The translations under genes and the position numbers were made by a program. From the NCBI GenBank assembly GCA_019802505.1, contig JAFMOC010000007.1, positions 6,290,001-6,354,000 on the forward strand: a DNA stretch of 64,000 nt. Reading direction: 5' to 3'. This DNA comes from Corydoras sp. C115. Taxonomy: Eukaryota; Chordata; Actinopteri; Siluriformes; Callichthyidae. Each line of letters opens with the position of its first letter. The stretch's first letter is position 1. Below are positions 33,597-46,470 of this stretch, in pieces. Under the pieces are notes generated by a model. The model had not been told where the DNA came from, made no database searches, and saw only the letters and a program-made list of their open reading frames with translations.

Positions 33597-35218
33597 TACA
33601 GTTGTGATCAAATTTATTCAACCCCCAATGCTGCGAAGGGTTTTATGGAATTCAGTGCACATTTGTAATTGTGTTCATAATGAAATCTTACAAGGACTTG
33701 TTAAAGAACTAAATGCAACTAAGATAGCATCAATTGTTTTTGTCATAAAGTATTAAATGGCCTTTTTGTGATTTCTTCATTGACACAATTATTCAACCCC
33801 TTTACAACTACCACTCATAAGAACAGAGGTTCATTCCAGTGTTTTCAATCAGGTATTGAAAACACCTGTGGATGTCAACGAGCAGCAATCAAGCATGATA
33901 AGCACCAATTAGGCAGATTTAAAAGGACTGTGATACTCAGCTCCTTCTAGACATCTACTGGTGTGTTTACAAGCATGGTGAAGGCAAGAGAATGGTCCCA
34001 GAAGACAAGAGAAGAGGTTATTGCTCTTCACAAGAATGGCAATGGATATAAAAAGATTGCGAAGTTGTTAAATATTCCAAGAGACACTATCGGAAGTATC
34101 ATTCGCAAGTTCAAGTTAAAGGGCACAGTGGAAACGTTACCTGGTCGTGGCAGAAAGAAGATCCTGACCGCGACTGCTGTGCGCTACCTGAAGCGTAATG
34201 TGGAGAAAAATCCCAGCGTGACTGCTAAGGAACTGAAAAAAGACCTGTCAGATGTGGGCACTGAAGTTTCAGCTCAGACAATAAGGCGCGCACTGCATAA
34301 CGAAGACCTCCATGCCAGAACTCCCAGGCGCACCCCCTTGCTGACTCCAAAGAACAAGAAAAGTCGACTGCAGTATGCCAAAAGTCATGTGGACAAGCCA
34401 CAAAGGTTTTGGGACAGTGTACTGTGGTCAGATGAAACTAAATTAGAACTGTTTGGGACAATAGACCAGCGCTATGTTTGGAGGAGGAAGAACCAGGCTT
34501 ATGAACAAAAGAACACCTTGCCTACTGTGAAGCATGGCGGGGGGTCAATTATGCTTTGGGGCTGTTTTGCTTCTAATGGTACAGGAAAGCTTCAACGTGT
34601 GCAGGGTACCATGAATTCCCTTCAGTACCAGGAGATCTTGGAGGAAAATGTGATGGAGTCAGTCACAAACCTGCGGCTTGGGAGACGTTGGACCTTCCAA
34701 CAGGACAATGATCCGAAGCACACATCCAAGTCCACTAGAGCATGGTTGAATATGAAAGGCTGGAACATTCTAGAGTGGCCATCGCAATCACCAGACTTAA
34801 ATCCAATTGAGAACCTCTGGTGGGACCTAAAGAAGGCAGTTGCAGTGCGCAAGCCTAAGAATGTGACTGAACTGGAGGCTTTTGCCCATGAAGAATGGGC
34901 TAAGATACCCATAGGTCGCTGCAAGACACTTGTGTCAAGCTATGCTTCACGCTTGAAAGCTGTCATAACTGGAAAAGGATGTTGTACTAAGTACTAAAAA
35001 ATAATGTCACTAGGGAGTTGAATAAAACTGATAATGATGTGAGCACAGTAAAGACATTTGTGGTTATTCCATCATAAATATTATGTTATATTTGTCTAAT
35101 TTATAAGTGCCTCTTTGATATAATTGTAAATAAGATGACTGAAATGATCCAAATCAATGTCAAACTGGCCAAAACACTTTATTTCAGTGGGGGTTGAATA
35201 AATTTGATCACAACTGTA
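33597..35218 (+). mobile_element. Tc1-like DD34E transposon, copy 2 (intact)
   Basis: 1618 bp between TA dinucleotides, with terminal inverted repeats that match perfectly over at least 26 bp at the ends ('cagttgtgatcaaatttatt' and onward). It lies between mrps6 and psap. Nearly identical to copy 1 in nolc1. Confidence 0.96.
33975..34997 (+). CDS. Tc1-like transposase, full-length 340 aa
   Basis: Cut-and-paste transposase of the Tc1/mariner superfamily. The first ATG in the frame (33975) gives MVKAREWSQK, the usual Tc1 start; the upstream GTG is not needed. Two N-terminal helix-turn-helix domains (about residues 1-110) are joined by a GRGRKK hook (57-62). The DDE catalytic core has D153 (WSDETK), D244 (QQDNDPKH) and E279 (NPIENLWW), with 34 residues between the second D and the E: the DD34E signature. 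A glycine-rich box (KHGGGSIMLWG) and the C-terminal end GCCTKY are present. No stop or frameshift; length equals the family norm. It could still encode a working enzyme, unless a silent substitution hides a defect. Confidence 0.95.
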   Translation: MVKAREWSQKTREEVIALHKNGNGYKKIAKLLNIPRDTIGSIIRKFKLKGTVETLPGRGRKKILTATAVRYLKRNVEKNPSVTAKELKKDLSDVGTEVSAQTIRRALHNEDLHARTPRRTPLLTPKNKKSRLQYAKSHVDKPQRFWDSVLWSDETKLELFGTIDQRYVWRRKNQAYEQKNTLPTVKHGGGSIMLWGCFASNGTGKLQRVQGTMNSLQYQEILEENVMESVTNLRLGRRWTFQQDNDPKHTSKSTRAWLNMKGWNILEWPSQSPDLNPIENLWWDLKKAVAVRKPKNVTELEAFAHEEWAKIPIGRCKTLVSSYASRLKAVITGKGCCTKY

Positions 35219-35671
35219 TGTTATCAGACTGTTATCTTCCTGGGCAGAGCTGATACTGACTGATGTACATTGTCCCGTCCAAAAATTTTGTTATTACATT
35301 TTGTTACCTGTTAGACTAAATTAATTATTGTTCTATGGAAAGAAACACCATTGCTGTGTCAGACATTGGCACTGATAGGTAGGTAAAAGAGTGAAGCACT
35401 GCACCGCTAGAACATAAGCCTTTTGCAATATGCAAAAGTGTAGCATCAACCTACACATACAACATACTTAAACTTCTAATGTCTTTTGCCATAAGCAAAC
35501 ACTGTAAGAAGTTATTTTTGAAAAATTTATAGTTATTTAAAGTTAGATACATACAAACATGGGTATGTACATACAACTTGTAGTGAAAGTGCTTTGAGGA
35601 CTATGAGCACACTATATGCATAATACAAGAGTAAAGAAAATGGAAGTAAAATAGACAAATAAAACAAACTA

Positions 35672-36003
35672 TCCATCCATTATCTTCTGCTTTATCCTCT
35701 ATTAGGGTTGCAGGGGGGTTCCCCATGCCCATCCAGGGGAGAACGTTTCGGGCACTGGGCAGATACACCCAGGACAGGGCGCCAATCCATCGCTGGGCAC
35801 ACACTCACTCACACAGACACACTCTATATGGGGCAATTTGGAGAACTCAAATGACTTGATCCATGTTTTTGGACTGTGGGAGGAAACCAGAGAACCCAGA
35901 GAAACCAGGGAGAACATGGAAACTCCATCCAGATGGGGATTTGAACCGGGAATCCCTAGTGCTGAGAGGCGAACGTGCTAACCACTAAGGCACCGTGCCA
36001 CCC
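35672..36003 (-). repeat. tRNA-headed SINE, near full-length copy
   Basis: Flanked by the perfect 12-bp duplication 'taaaacaaacta'. Carries a small deletion in the body. Confidence 0.92.
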
Positions 36004-36719
36004 TAAAACAAACTAATAAATTAAAATGGTCAATGTGATATAATAATTTATAAAGAAATAATTCCAAATTTAGCTAAGTGATTTTAGTGAAGAAGTTTAT
36101 GCTTACTCACACTTATGTACAACTGACTGCTTTTTAAACATTTCTTTATCCCTTGTTTCCATGCTTCTCTCCAGAATCCAATGTGCTGTGATCACATACT
36201 TTAAAATCTCTCCTGATTCAGTATGTGTTCTGGGAGAGGTTTTATGTATTGCATATTTATAAACTAAATATAAACACCTACTACTTTCACATTATGTGTA
36301 GAATGGTAGTAGATGATTTCAGGTAGAGCCTACAACAATGATTCTTGTATTTTGTATTTCTTCTACTTCTAAGTATTCAAGTATTTTATTTGTCATTCCA
36401 CAATATAAAGTATTAAAGATACTACAGTACAGTATATGTGGAACGAGACAGCGTTCCCCAGGAACAAGGTGCTGCACATAACAGCTACTACACAACCAAC
36501 ATAAACTGCACATCTGCAAACACAAGGATTACAATAAATACAGGATGATGCACAGTACAGTAAAAAATAAACATTCAAGTAATTATATGAAGTAAACCCT
36601 GAGTTTGATCAGTATGCTGCATGACCTGTAACTATAATTTATTTTCATATCATGCAAGAAGTGAAAGCACCCTGTTTGCTTTGTGAAAGTCACTTCATTG
36701 TTTTGTTTTCTCTTCCTCT

Positions 36720-36820
36720 TAGGAACTACAAGAAGAGATTTATCTGCCTGACAGACCATTGTTATCTCCAATTGTTGATTTAAAAGTGTTCATGTAAAAA
36801 TGTGAAATAAACTTTTTTAT
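36720..36820 (+). other. Orphan exon-like segment with PH-domain-like peptide
   Basis: A long pyrimidine tract and AG (ttttctcttcctcttag) precede a segment that, in one frame, reads NYKKRFICLTDHCYL before a stop. This resembles the 'xFKKRxFxLT' strand of PH domains. AATAAA follows at about 36806. No neighbouring exon was found on either side. It may be an exon relic or a chance match. Confidence 0.3.
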
Positions 36821-37481
36821 GTGTTGATTTCAAGTGTTTAATTCATTGCATTACATCTATGTAAACTACTTTTTAAATAGCAATTAACTCATCGACAGAA
36901 TATTATATTACCTAATTACATTGGCTATGAGCACAAGTTTAAAGATTAAATTTAGATAAAGTGTTAGGAAACTATATTTAAATTAAGAAAGCTCATCAGT
37001 GGTTAAAACTGGACTTGGTACCGAATGTTGATTTTTACATGTACGGCTTTAAGTCTAATCAGTAAAGATAATGACATCAACTGTAATTTAAGATGTGATT
37101 AAATCCATCTTGTGGTCACTTTATTAATATCAATTAGTATGCATCTTTTAGTATTTATCCTCTTGTTTTAGATGCAGTTGTTTTAGTATTTGTCTAATAT
37201 TTTTAATTCAGCATGTATGTTTAAAAAAAAAAAAAAAGGATTTCTTAGCATTAAAAGAAGAAAAAGATCCAACCAGAAGACGACACACAGAGGCAACTTT
37301 GACAACCTGCTGTCTTAGCAATGGCAAAACATCCAGGGAATGTGAGTGGCATGTTAAACACCCATACAGAAAGAGTCTGTAAGGAATAGGAAGGTTCAGG
37401 GTGAATGAGAATGAATAACCAGTTTCAGATCCATCCAATACAGGTTGTGGAAGAGCACAGTTCCTTTTAATGACACACACA

Positions 37482-37521
<40 letters not shown>

Positions 37522-37727
37522 AATTTTCAGATAAGTTACTGCTTTACTGAAATGAAGCTATTTTTAAAATAATAACCAGAAACCACATACATACACACAC
37601 ACACACATATATATATATATATGCGTCGTGTATGGTGTCTGTGATGACATTTCTTGATAATGTTGTTATTGGTTGCTATTGTTATTGTTGGAACTTTTCA
37701 TTTTTATTTAAGTAACTAAAAAAAACA

Positions 37728-38047
37728 TGGTGGCTTACTGGTTAGTACCTTCGCCTCTCAGCGCTAGGGATTCCAGGTTCGAATCCCCATCTGGGTGGAG
37801 TTTCCATGTTCTCCCCGTGTCCGCATGGGTTTTCTCCGGGTTCTGGATCAATGTCAATCGAATTCTCCAAATTTCCCCATATACAATAGTGTGTGTGTGT
37901 TTGTGTGAGTGAGTGTGTGCCCAGCGATAGATTGGCGCCCTGTCCTGGGTCTATCTGCCCAGAACCCGAGACGTTCTCCCCTGGGTGGGCATGGGGAACC
38001 CCACCGCGACCCTAATAGAGGATAAAGCGGGAGATAATGAATGAATG
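37728..38047 (+). repeat. tRNA-headed SINE upstream of psap
   Basis: Slightly 5'-shortened head ('ggtggcttactggttag'), complete body and (AATG)n tail. It ends about 280 bp before the psap start codon. Target duplication not clear. Confidence 0.88.
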
Positions 38048-38181
38048 GTGTTGCTGAGACATCGCATCGAGGTGATGAGACTTCTTGGTGTTTGTAAAGA
38101 GCATATAAACCTTCACTGCCCAAATGAAATGATTAATGGTGATGTCACCGTTTGGCTGGTCATGTGTCTGGGCGCAGTGTT

Positions 38182-38192
38182 GATCACCTGAC
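38182..38192 (+). promoter_or_regulatory. psap: CLEAR-like motif upstream of psap
   Basis: GATCACCTGAC, about 140 bp before the start codon, matches the TFEB/CLEAR consensus GTCACGTGAC at 8 of 10 positions but lacks the central CG. Prosaposin is a known lysosomal TFEB target in mammals; this site is only a candidate. Confidence 0.3.
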
Positions 38193-38327
38193 TGGGAGAA
38201 GATAAAGCTGAATCGTTACGTCTGAGTTCCGCAGTTCAGCCGAACAGAGGCGTAAACACGGTCACCGACCCGCTGCGCTTATACAGCTCCACAAAACCGC
38301 TGCCGCCTGCTCCGTGGTCAAGTCACG

Positions 38328-39548
38328 ATGCTTCTTACGCTGCTGTTTGTTTCAACGGGTAATGTGTTAATGTTTATTTGTTACTGCGTCAGGTCAAGCG
38401 GTAGCGGAACCGGTTAGCGCCCTTTAGCCGGTGGCTAGCATGACGGCGAGGAGCTCACAGTAAACAAGTCAGCGTCATGGCGTCCTGTTATCACTGAGTT
38501 TAGCAAGTTTGCTTTAACTCCTTTCTGTGTCACTGATTAGTGCATGTTCTTAACATGGGTATACTTGTTTTTCAGAATACGGGTAGGGCCACAGCCCTTG
38601 TTTCGTTAAAGATGCAGATATTGTTATAAACATTTTTAGGCTTGACTCGTTAAACACATGGTTCGGAAGAGTTAATTATGTACTTGTTAATTTGGCCAAT
38701 TTTGTAAACTGTTAACAATTTACGTTATTATTGACATTCCGCGGTTTTGCCGTGTCAATAACCATACGGTCTCAGGTTCGTTTCTTCCAGACTGTAAGGG
38801 GATAATATCAGACGCTGTTTCTGTAGCGGCTTGTTGTTTTGAGTTGTATTGATTTATAGTCGTTGGCTGCGAGTGAGACCGTTAAGTAATACTAACTCGA
38901 TTGTTGCAGAAAAGCCTTACATGTGACTCAGCAAAGTCTTTAATGTAGCCTTGTGAAATCTCCCTGAAATAACCTCAAGCTATGAAAGTAGTATCGAATA
39001 CTAACAAGAGGTTAGTCTCGATATAGTTTAAAATGTCTGGTTATTTGTGTCCCACTTGTATTATTGAACAGAAACCTTACAGACCGTTTTCTAAAGCCTT
39101 AAGAAGTGAACAACTTAATCATTTATCTTATTTCTTCTTAGCTTCTGTGATTGAAAAATCCATCCATTATCCCCATGACCATCCAGGGGAGAACATTTCG
39201 GGCGCTGGACAAATACACCAAGGACAGGGTGTATCGCTGGGCACACACATACTCCTTCAGACAGACACAAACGCACTCTATATGGGGCAGTTTGGAGAAT
39301 TCAGTTGACTTGATCCATGTTTTTGGACTGTGGGAGGAAACCGGAGAACCCGGCGGAAACCCACGGGGAGAACATGGAAACTCCACACAGATTGGGATCT
39401 GAACCAGGAATACCTAGTGCTGAGAGGCGAACATGCTAACCACTAAGCCACCGTGCTGACCTGTGATAGAAAAATAACAACTATTTTAAGTTAGTTCTTC
39501 TAAATAATTGTCATAGTGACCGCTTATTACTAATGGGAATGTTCTATT

Positions 39549-39606
<58 letters not shown>

Positions 39607-42600
39607 ATGATCTCATTAGGAAATTAAGTTTTAAAATATAATTTGCATAATCAAACCTTAATTTCTTTAGGTAAATTAATCAAGGGACCAGGTTTTACTG
39701 GTTTAATTTAAACATTTAATTACCGCATCATTCTAAGAATCCGGTGTTTCAGGGCTGATATTCAAAGTTCTTTTATATTAAGCTTTTGACAGTTGACTTT
39801 AAATAACTCAACATCCTCTTTTGCTTCCCCTTGTTGGCTTTCCCCTTTAGCACATTATTCTCACTTCATTTTTTGGGGGGTTGCATTAACCAGAGAAACA
39901 ACTAGAAGAGAACTTGCATATAATTTTTCATTTGTTGGATATTAATTAATTATTTAGTACTTTCAAACAATTATTATAACTGCTTTCTTCACCTAATTGG
40001 ATAGTTAATAATTATTGATTTGTCATGACTGGTGGCTGAATATGTAACAATGTTGCCCACATAAATCCTTTGTTTTGAGTTAGTTAAGTGTGGAGTTCAG
40101 GTTTCCTTTTGGAGATCCATATGAACATGTTTAGCATAAGTTTAAATAATATTGTTTGGTTAAAGTGTCTCATTTATGACAGCATTGACTGTTCTGTAAG
40201 AGCTACATTGTGACAAACTTTTATCTATTCTTTTCAGTCTTCCCCTAGAAATGTTCTATGTGCCCTGTGTTAATGTCAGGATTGAATCAGTAGTGCTTTA
40301 TAACCAAATATAATGAACCAAATAACTGTTCTGTGGCCTACGTTACAAAAAAAAAAAAAAAATTAACTTTGTGCCCACTTCTTGGTGTCCAAATATTTAA
40401 TTTTTCAAGTAGATTATTGGCAAGTCTTGTAGATGCATCATGTTTTGTTTGTTCATTAATAATTGAAGATTATGCTTTGGCTGTGTATGCAGATTCTGCC
40501 CCCCCCCCCCTTCAAATAATATTTGTTGAGGCTGTATTGTTTGTAGTTCCTTTTAACTAATACACAGAATAAAAAAATCAATTGACTTGACTGAAAAATG
40601 ATTGCTTGTTGTACTGACATTTTAAAATATTTTTTGAGAATTTTGTAAGATTGTCAAACTGCGAAGCTGTTATACGTCTGCCTTGACAGTTCTTTATTCT
40701 CTTTTTGGACTTGTTAGCCTCATTGAAACAGAAAAAAAGCTGAGGAACCTCAACATGCTCCAGAGACTTGTATAAATATAACATGCTAAAGTGAATACAG
40801 GAAATGGCAACGGTGTCCTTAAAATACCTTTGTTAAATTTTAATTATTTAGACTTTTTAACATTTGGCCAAATACCAAAAGTGCCATTTTCTGCCTAATA
40901 ATTTTGGTTGCCAGATATTCTGCATGTAGTTGTAACTTGGCATGTTTTAAAGTAAACACTTGCAATTTGCAGTGATTTAAATTCTGTGACTAACTTCAGT
41001 TTTTGAGATCTGAGCGTGTTTTAAAAACCCATGGCTTTTCTATTGCAGAATTAACTTCAATTGTAAAATTTCTTAGTTTGTCTTCAAACTGCTAAGATTT
41101 CTGAAGAAACTAGGACTAAAACATACTATCAGGGATCAGAAAGGTACTCAAACAGACCATTTGAGTAGGAATATTTGCACCTCCTTTAAACTTCCTGTGA
41201 TGGAAAATTCCATCATAGGAACCAAAAACTTGTTTGTTTTTCGGCTGTCCTGATGTAAATAAGTCCCTTACCCTGCGCAAACTTAAATGGCTTTTTTCTT
41301 AAACAATGCACTTGAAATGTACTCTGATTTAAGTATTTTGACACAGTATTTTTGTGGTTTAAGCAGCTTGACACTTGTGGTTGTGAGAGCAGATTGCTGT
41401 GGCCAATTTATACCATGGTGGGAATTTCTTGTTTAGCATTTCTGTACATTTGAGATTCGATTACAAATTGGTCAGGATATTGAAGTTGTTACAGATGCTC
41501 CATAAGTTGAAATGATTAACAATAAGCTTAGTAAAAATTAAACAAAGTACTAAAAATGCACAAAGTAAAGTGGCATAGTAAAAGTAATTGAAATTAAAGT
41601 GGCATGAATCTGTTGATTAAAAAAAAAAAAGAAGAAAATATGCACTGTGTGGCAGATGGTAGAATAATATTGCACATTTAAATTTTCATGATTACTTATT
41701 GCACATTAAATTGTTTTACTAAGTGAGGAGTTAAACAGACTGATTATATAGTTTGATATCATATAGATGTGCTCCTTTGTCTGACCAGTGGGTGAGGGGC
41801 ATCGTCCATGATGGTCTTAGACAGCGTTCTCCTTTCTGACACTGCCATTAGCAAATTCAGCTCCACACCCACATCATCGGCCGTATGGATCAGTTTGTTT
41901 AGTCTGTTTGAATCTGCTACCCTCAATCTGCTGCAACAGCATAAAGGATAGCACTCGCCACCACAGACTCATAAAAGATCCTGAGCATAGTCCTGCAGAT
42001 GTTGAAGGACCTCAGACGGCTCAAAAAGTACATATGACTTTGGCCCTTCCTGTACTGGTTTTAGTGTTTTTTGTCCAGTCCTGTTTATCTATATACACTC
42101 CAAGATATTTGTAGCCCAATATGTAAATTGTGTATAAATAAGCATGTAAAACTGAAGAATGGGGAAATAATGATTTGTGTATCACATTTGATACAAGGGT
42201 CATGGAGGGGGGTTCCCTCCATGACCATCCAGGGAAGTTTTGGGTGCTGGGCAGATGCACCCAGGACAGGGTGGCAATCTATTGCTGAGCACACATTCTA
42301 TATGTGGCAATTTGAATAATTCACTTGACATTGATCCATGTTTTTGGACTGTGGGAGGAGACCGGAGAACCCGGAGGAAACCCATGCGGACACGGAGAGA
42401 ACATGGAAACTCCACCCAGATTGGGATTCAAACCAGGAATATCTAGTGCAGAGAAGCCAACCACTAAGCCACCGTGCCACACCAGTATATTTATTTATTT
42501 TTTTGTAGTGGAATGACCTGGTGGCTTGGTGGTTAGCACGTTCGCCTCTCAGCACTAGGGATTCCCGGTTCGAATCCCCATCTGGGTGGAGTTTCCATGT

Positions 42601-45600
42601 TCTCCCCGTGTCTGCGTGGGTTTCCGCCGGGTTCTCCGGTTTCCTCCCACAGTCCAAAAACATGGGTCAAGTCAATTGAGTTCTCCAAATTGCCCCATAT
42701 AGAGTGTGTATGTGTGTGTAACCTGTGATGGATTGGCACCCTGTCCTTGGTGTATCTGCCCAGCGCCTGAAACGTTCTCTCCTGGATGGGCATGGGGAAC
42801 CCCCCCTTCCCCCCCTGTGACCCTAATGTAGGATAAAGCAGAAAATAATGAATGGATGGATGGAATGACCTGGCATGAATATGGTGCACATGAGAATCTA
42901 GGGTTGCCTTTTCTTGAGATTATGGAGTGTGTTGAATTCAAATGAAAAGCTTTAAAGCTGCAAAGTTTTATCTCTCCACCGCCCCCCCAATGTCCCGTTA
43001 ATCATAGATGGCTCATATCACAATACAATTTTTACAATATTACAATAGTGCCAGTATCATGGTTTCAGTTTTTTGCCATAGGTGTTTATTTTTATACTGT
43101 GGAATGTGTAGTAAAAGAATCTTGTAAGATAACTGGGGGGGGATCTTGTTTTTCAGGACAGGTTTTACTCGTGTTATCACATGATGTGGCTTTGTTAATT
43201 AAGCCTTTTTAAGAAAAAAAAAAAAAAAGATTTTAACAATTTAACTTTCCATTGCTGTTAAATCCTGTAAGGTGTTTTTTATTTTATGTTTTTTTTTTTT
43301 TTTTTTTTTTTTTAATTTTCCTTAGTCTGACAACTTAGTCTAGTGTCTAGGATGATTAGGTGAATGGATTTTTGATGTATTAATATTATTCTTTTCAGCG
43401 GTAGCTAGCCCTTTGCTTGGGAAGGAGCAATGTGCACGTGGGCCCCCCTACTGGTGCCAAAACGTCAAGACTGCCTCCCTTTGTGGCGCAGTCCCCCACT
43501 GCCAACAAAATGTCTGGGGCCAGCCTCAAATGGCAAGTTAATATTTTGTATTTTTCTTAACAGTGGCTTATGCTACTTATTTACAAACTTTTGTTATGCC
43601 TGTAGAAATCTGTGCCATGTGACTTGTGCAAAGAGGTCATGGTAGTAGTTGACAAGCTGATTAAGGACAATGCTACACAAGTGAGTACTAAAAATCTTCT
43701 TCTGTGATGATCATGTAATGAAGTTAACTATAAGTGATATTTGTATTTATTTTTTTTAGGCTGAGATTCTTGGGTACTTGGAAAAAACATGTCAGCTGAT
43801 CCCAGATGAAAGTCTGGCAGATCAGTGCAAAGAGCTTGTGGACAATTACTACCCTGTTCTGATGGGCGTCCTTGAAGGAGAGCTGGTAAGAAAGTTTTAC
43901 AAGAACATATTAAGTGTGTTTAAACTTGTCCATTCAGACATTTGGTGGCTTTATTTTATGAATTGTTAAATTAATTTTTTAATATTTATTTGTATAAATC
44001 CATTTACATTATGCACCCTGTGGCTTTAGTTTTGGCTGGGCACAAGTTTTATTATAGTGTAAAAAAAAAACAAAAAAAAAAACCCTCAAATCTCTTATAC
44101 ACAAACATTTTTAGCGTTTTGCATTGTTTCCAGGTGCATCATGTTTGTTCAGATTTTTGTGTGACTGCTTGCATATTGTGTACTGAATTTGATGATTTAT
44201 TAGCTGTTTTATTAAAAGGATTATTTACATTAATACATTCAATACAATTGCATTAGATTAAATCTACATGTTGTGCCAAAGTCTCCAATGACTGAATCTT
44301 GATCTCTGTAATCTTTGCTAGGTGTGTAGGTGTTTTTCGTTTAGTTTTACATAAACTTATTTTCATGATTAATAAGTCATGTTAGTACCGTGATGATTAC
44401 CAGATAACTATTTTGCTTTAGTTCCTTTAATTTTCTTGTGGGTTTCTGGACTTCAGTATGACAATCACTTGTTGCTGAAAGTGCACAATGGTATATATTC
44501 TGTAATTAACAAAGCCTTGTCAGTTAAATGTTTTTGTTATTACACTAATTACTCCTGATTCAATGTGTGTTAAATGCTCACTTTATTTCAGCAATGAGCA
44601 TTTTGTCTGATAGTGGGGTATTTACAGTTGTTTGTAAGAACAACATTTTTGTCTTCCTCCTTCTCTAACACTTCCTCTTTCGTTGTCTCTGTGGTTTCAT
44701 TTCACCCAAGCAGTAAGTCATGAAACCACTTGTTGGTCTGTCATAGACTTGTTTCTAAGCTAAAAAAAAAACTATATATATATTATAGGTTAGCACGTTC
44801 GCCTCTCAGCACTAGGGATTCCTGTTTCAAATCCCAATCTGGGTGGAGTTTCCATGTTCTCCCTGTGTCCACAAGTGTTTCCTCCCACAGTCCAAAAACA
44901 TGGATCAAGGTCAATTGAATTCTCCAAATTACCCCAAATAGTGTTGGTGTGTGTGTCCAGTGATAGATCGGTGCCCTGCCCAGCACCTGCTATGTTCTCT
45001 ACTGGATGGGCATGGGGAAAGCCCCCTGCGACCCTAGTCGACCCTAAAGATGATGGATGGTGTCTGTATTTCGCATCCTGTGTAGACTGGCCCCAAGGAA
45101 GCTTTTCTAACATGTTTTTGAGTGTGAGATGCTAAACTACCATGTTAAAACCAGGACTATAAACTATTCCAGAAAATTTGTTAAAGTTGTGCATAAAATG
45201 CTCTATACTGAATTTGTGCTTCATGGAGCCGATCTGCTTTGTTTTATGATTTCAGCAAGATCCCAATGCATTGTGTGGGGCTTTAGGACTGTGTGTCTCC
45301 CAGGAAGAGGCTCTTGGCAAGGCTCAGCTCCTGTCCAATGAGATTCCGAAGGTGGATCTGTCTAAAAGGATTAACCCCTTCCTTCTCAATATTCCACATC
45401 TGCTCTACCCCCAGGAAGATGAGAAAAAGGAGGAAACCCACCAACAGGTAGGGTCCCCTTCCTTGGGCCCCCTCATGCACTCGGTACTGGTTTTTGTATG
45501 TAAATGTTTTATTTAATTTTTTATATGCAATTGTTTACAGTTGGCTGGAGATGTGTGTGAAGACTGTGTGAAGTTCATTAGTGACACTCAGGAAGCTGCC

Positions 45601-46418
45601 AGGCAGAACGCCAGTTTTATTAATGCCATGATTGCACAGATTGAGAGCCAGTGTGATGATTTGGGTGCTGGCCTCTCTGATATGGTAAGGGTGTTATTAC
45701 TATATCACTGATTTCAAAATTCAGTTACATCTGGGCAATCAGACATTTTTTAGACTATAACTATGCACTTGTGTATTTGTGATTTTTTTTTTTTAATTTT
45801 TTTTTTTTTTTTATTATTTTATAATTTGTCACATAATGTAAGCATTAAAGTCAATAGTTTTTACTGATTTTATTTTTAACATTCCGGTGGCCTGTTTCTT
45901 TAATAGGGAATGTTAACTGTTAACATGCTGCTTTATTGAGCTTGTAATTTAGTGACTCCTCTGTGTTTGCAGTGCAAGGAGTACGTGAGTCAGTACGGTC
46001 CACTGGTCTTTCAGCAGCTCATGTCAATGGTAAGTTGGTCTGTTGAAATGAAGAGTTGCACAAGATTCAGATTTGAGTGTACTTTTAGTTGTTTCACAAG
46101 AGTGAGGGTGGGGCAGGGCAGGGTAACATGGCACTATTGTGAGAGCATGGCACTATATGAAAATGAACCAAGCTCAAAAATACTTTCAACTACAACATTT
46201 GGTCATTTAAATTTGGTCATTTATTGGACGCTTTTATCCAAAGTGACTTACAAGGTAAGCACAGGGTTCATCACAACATCCCTGGAGCAATGAGGGTTAA
46301 GGGCCTTGCTCAAGGACCCACATTGGTAACTTCAGTGGACCTGGGATTTGAACCCCCAACCTTCAGATTCATAGCCCAACACCCTAACCACTAAGCTACT
46401 ATGACCCCAAAAGATATA

Positions 46419-46470
<52 letters not shown>

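Larger units (their letters stand above)
29278..38327. other. Spacer between mrps6 and psap, rich in transposons
   Basis: No coding gene other than transposases was recognised. The mrps6 3'UTR may run to AATAAA at 29741. In order: truncated SINE, old SINE, LINE fragment, decayed Tc1, MITE fragment, intact Tc1, SINE, an orphan exon-like segment, TA tracts (37485-37518, 37609-37622), SINE, then the psap promoter region. Confidence 0.65.

Noticed and set aside
42298..42941. Recurrent frames of about 80-120 codons sharing phrases such as VFGLWEETGEP
   Set aside because: They are readings of the tRNA-headed SINE body and recur at every copy; the phase and stops vary between copies, so they are not coding.
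43990..44256. 88-codon frame in psap intron 4
   Set aside because: A/T-rich intron sequence without similarity or splice support; the psap exons on either side join without it.
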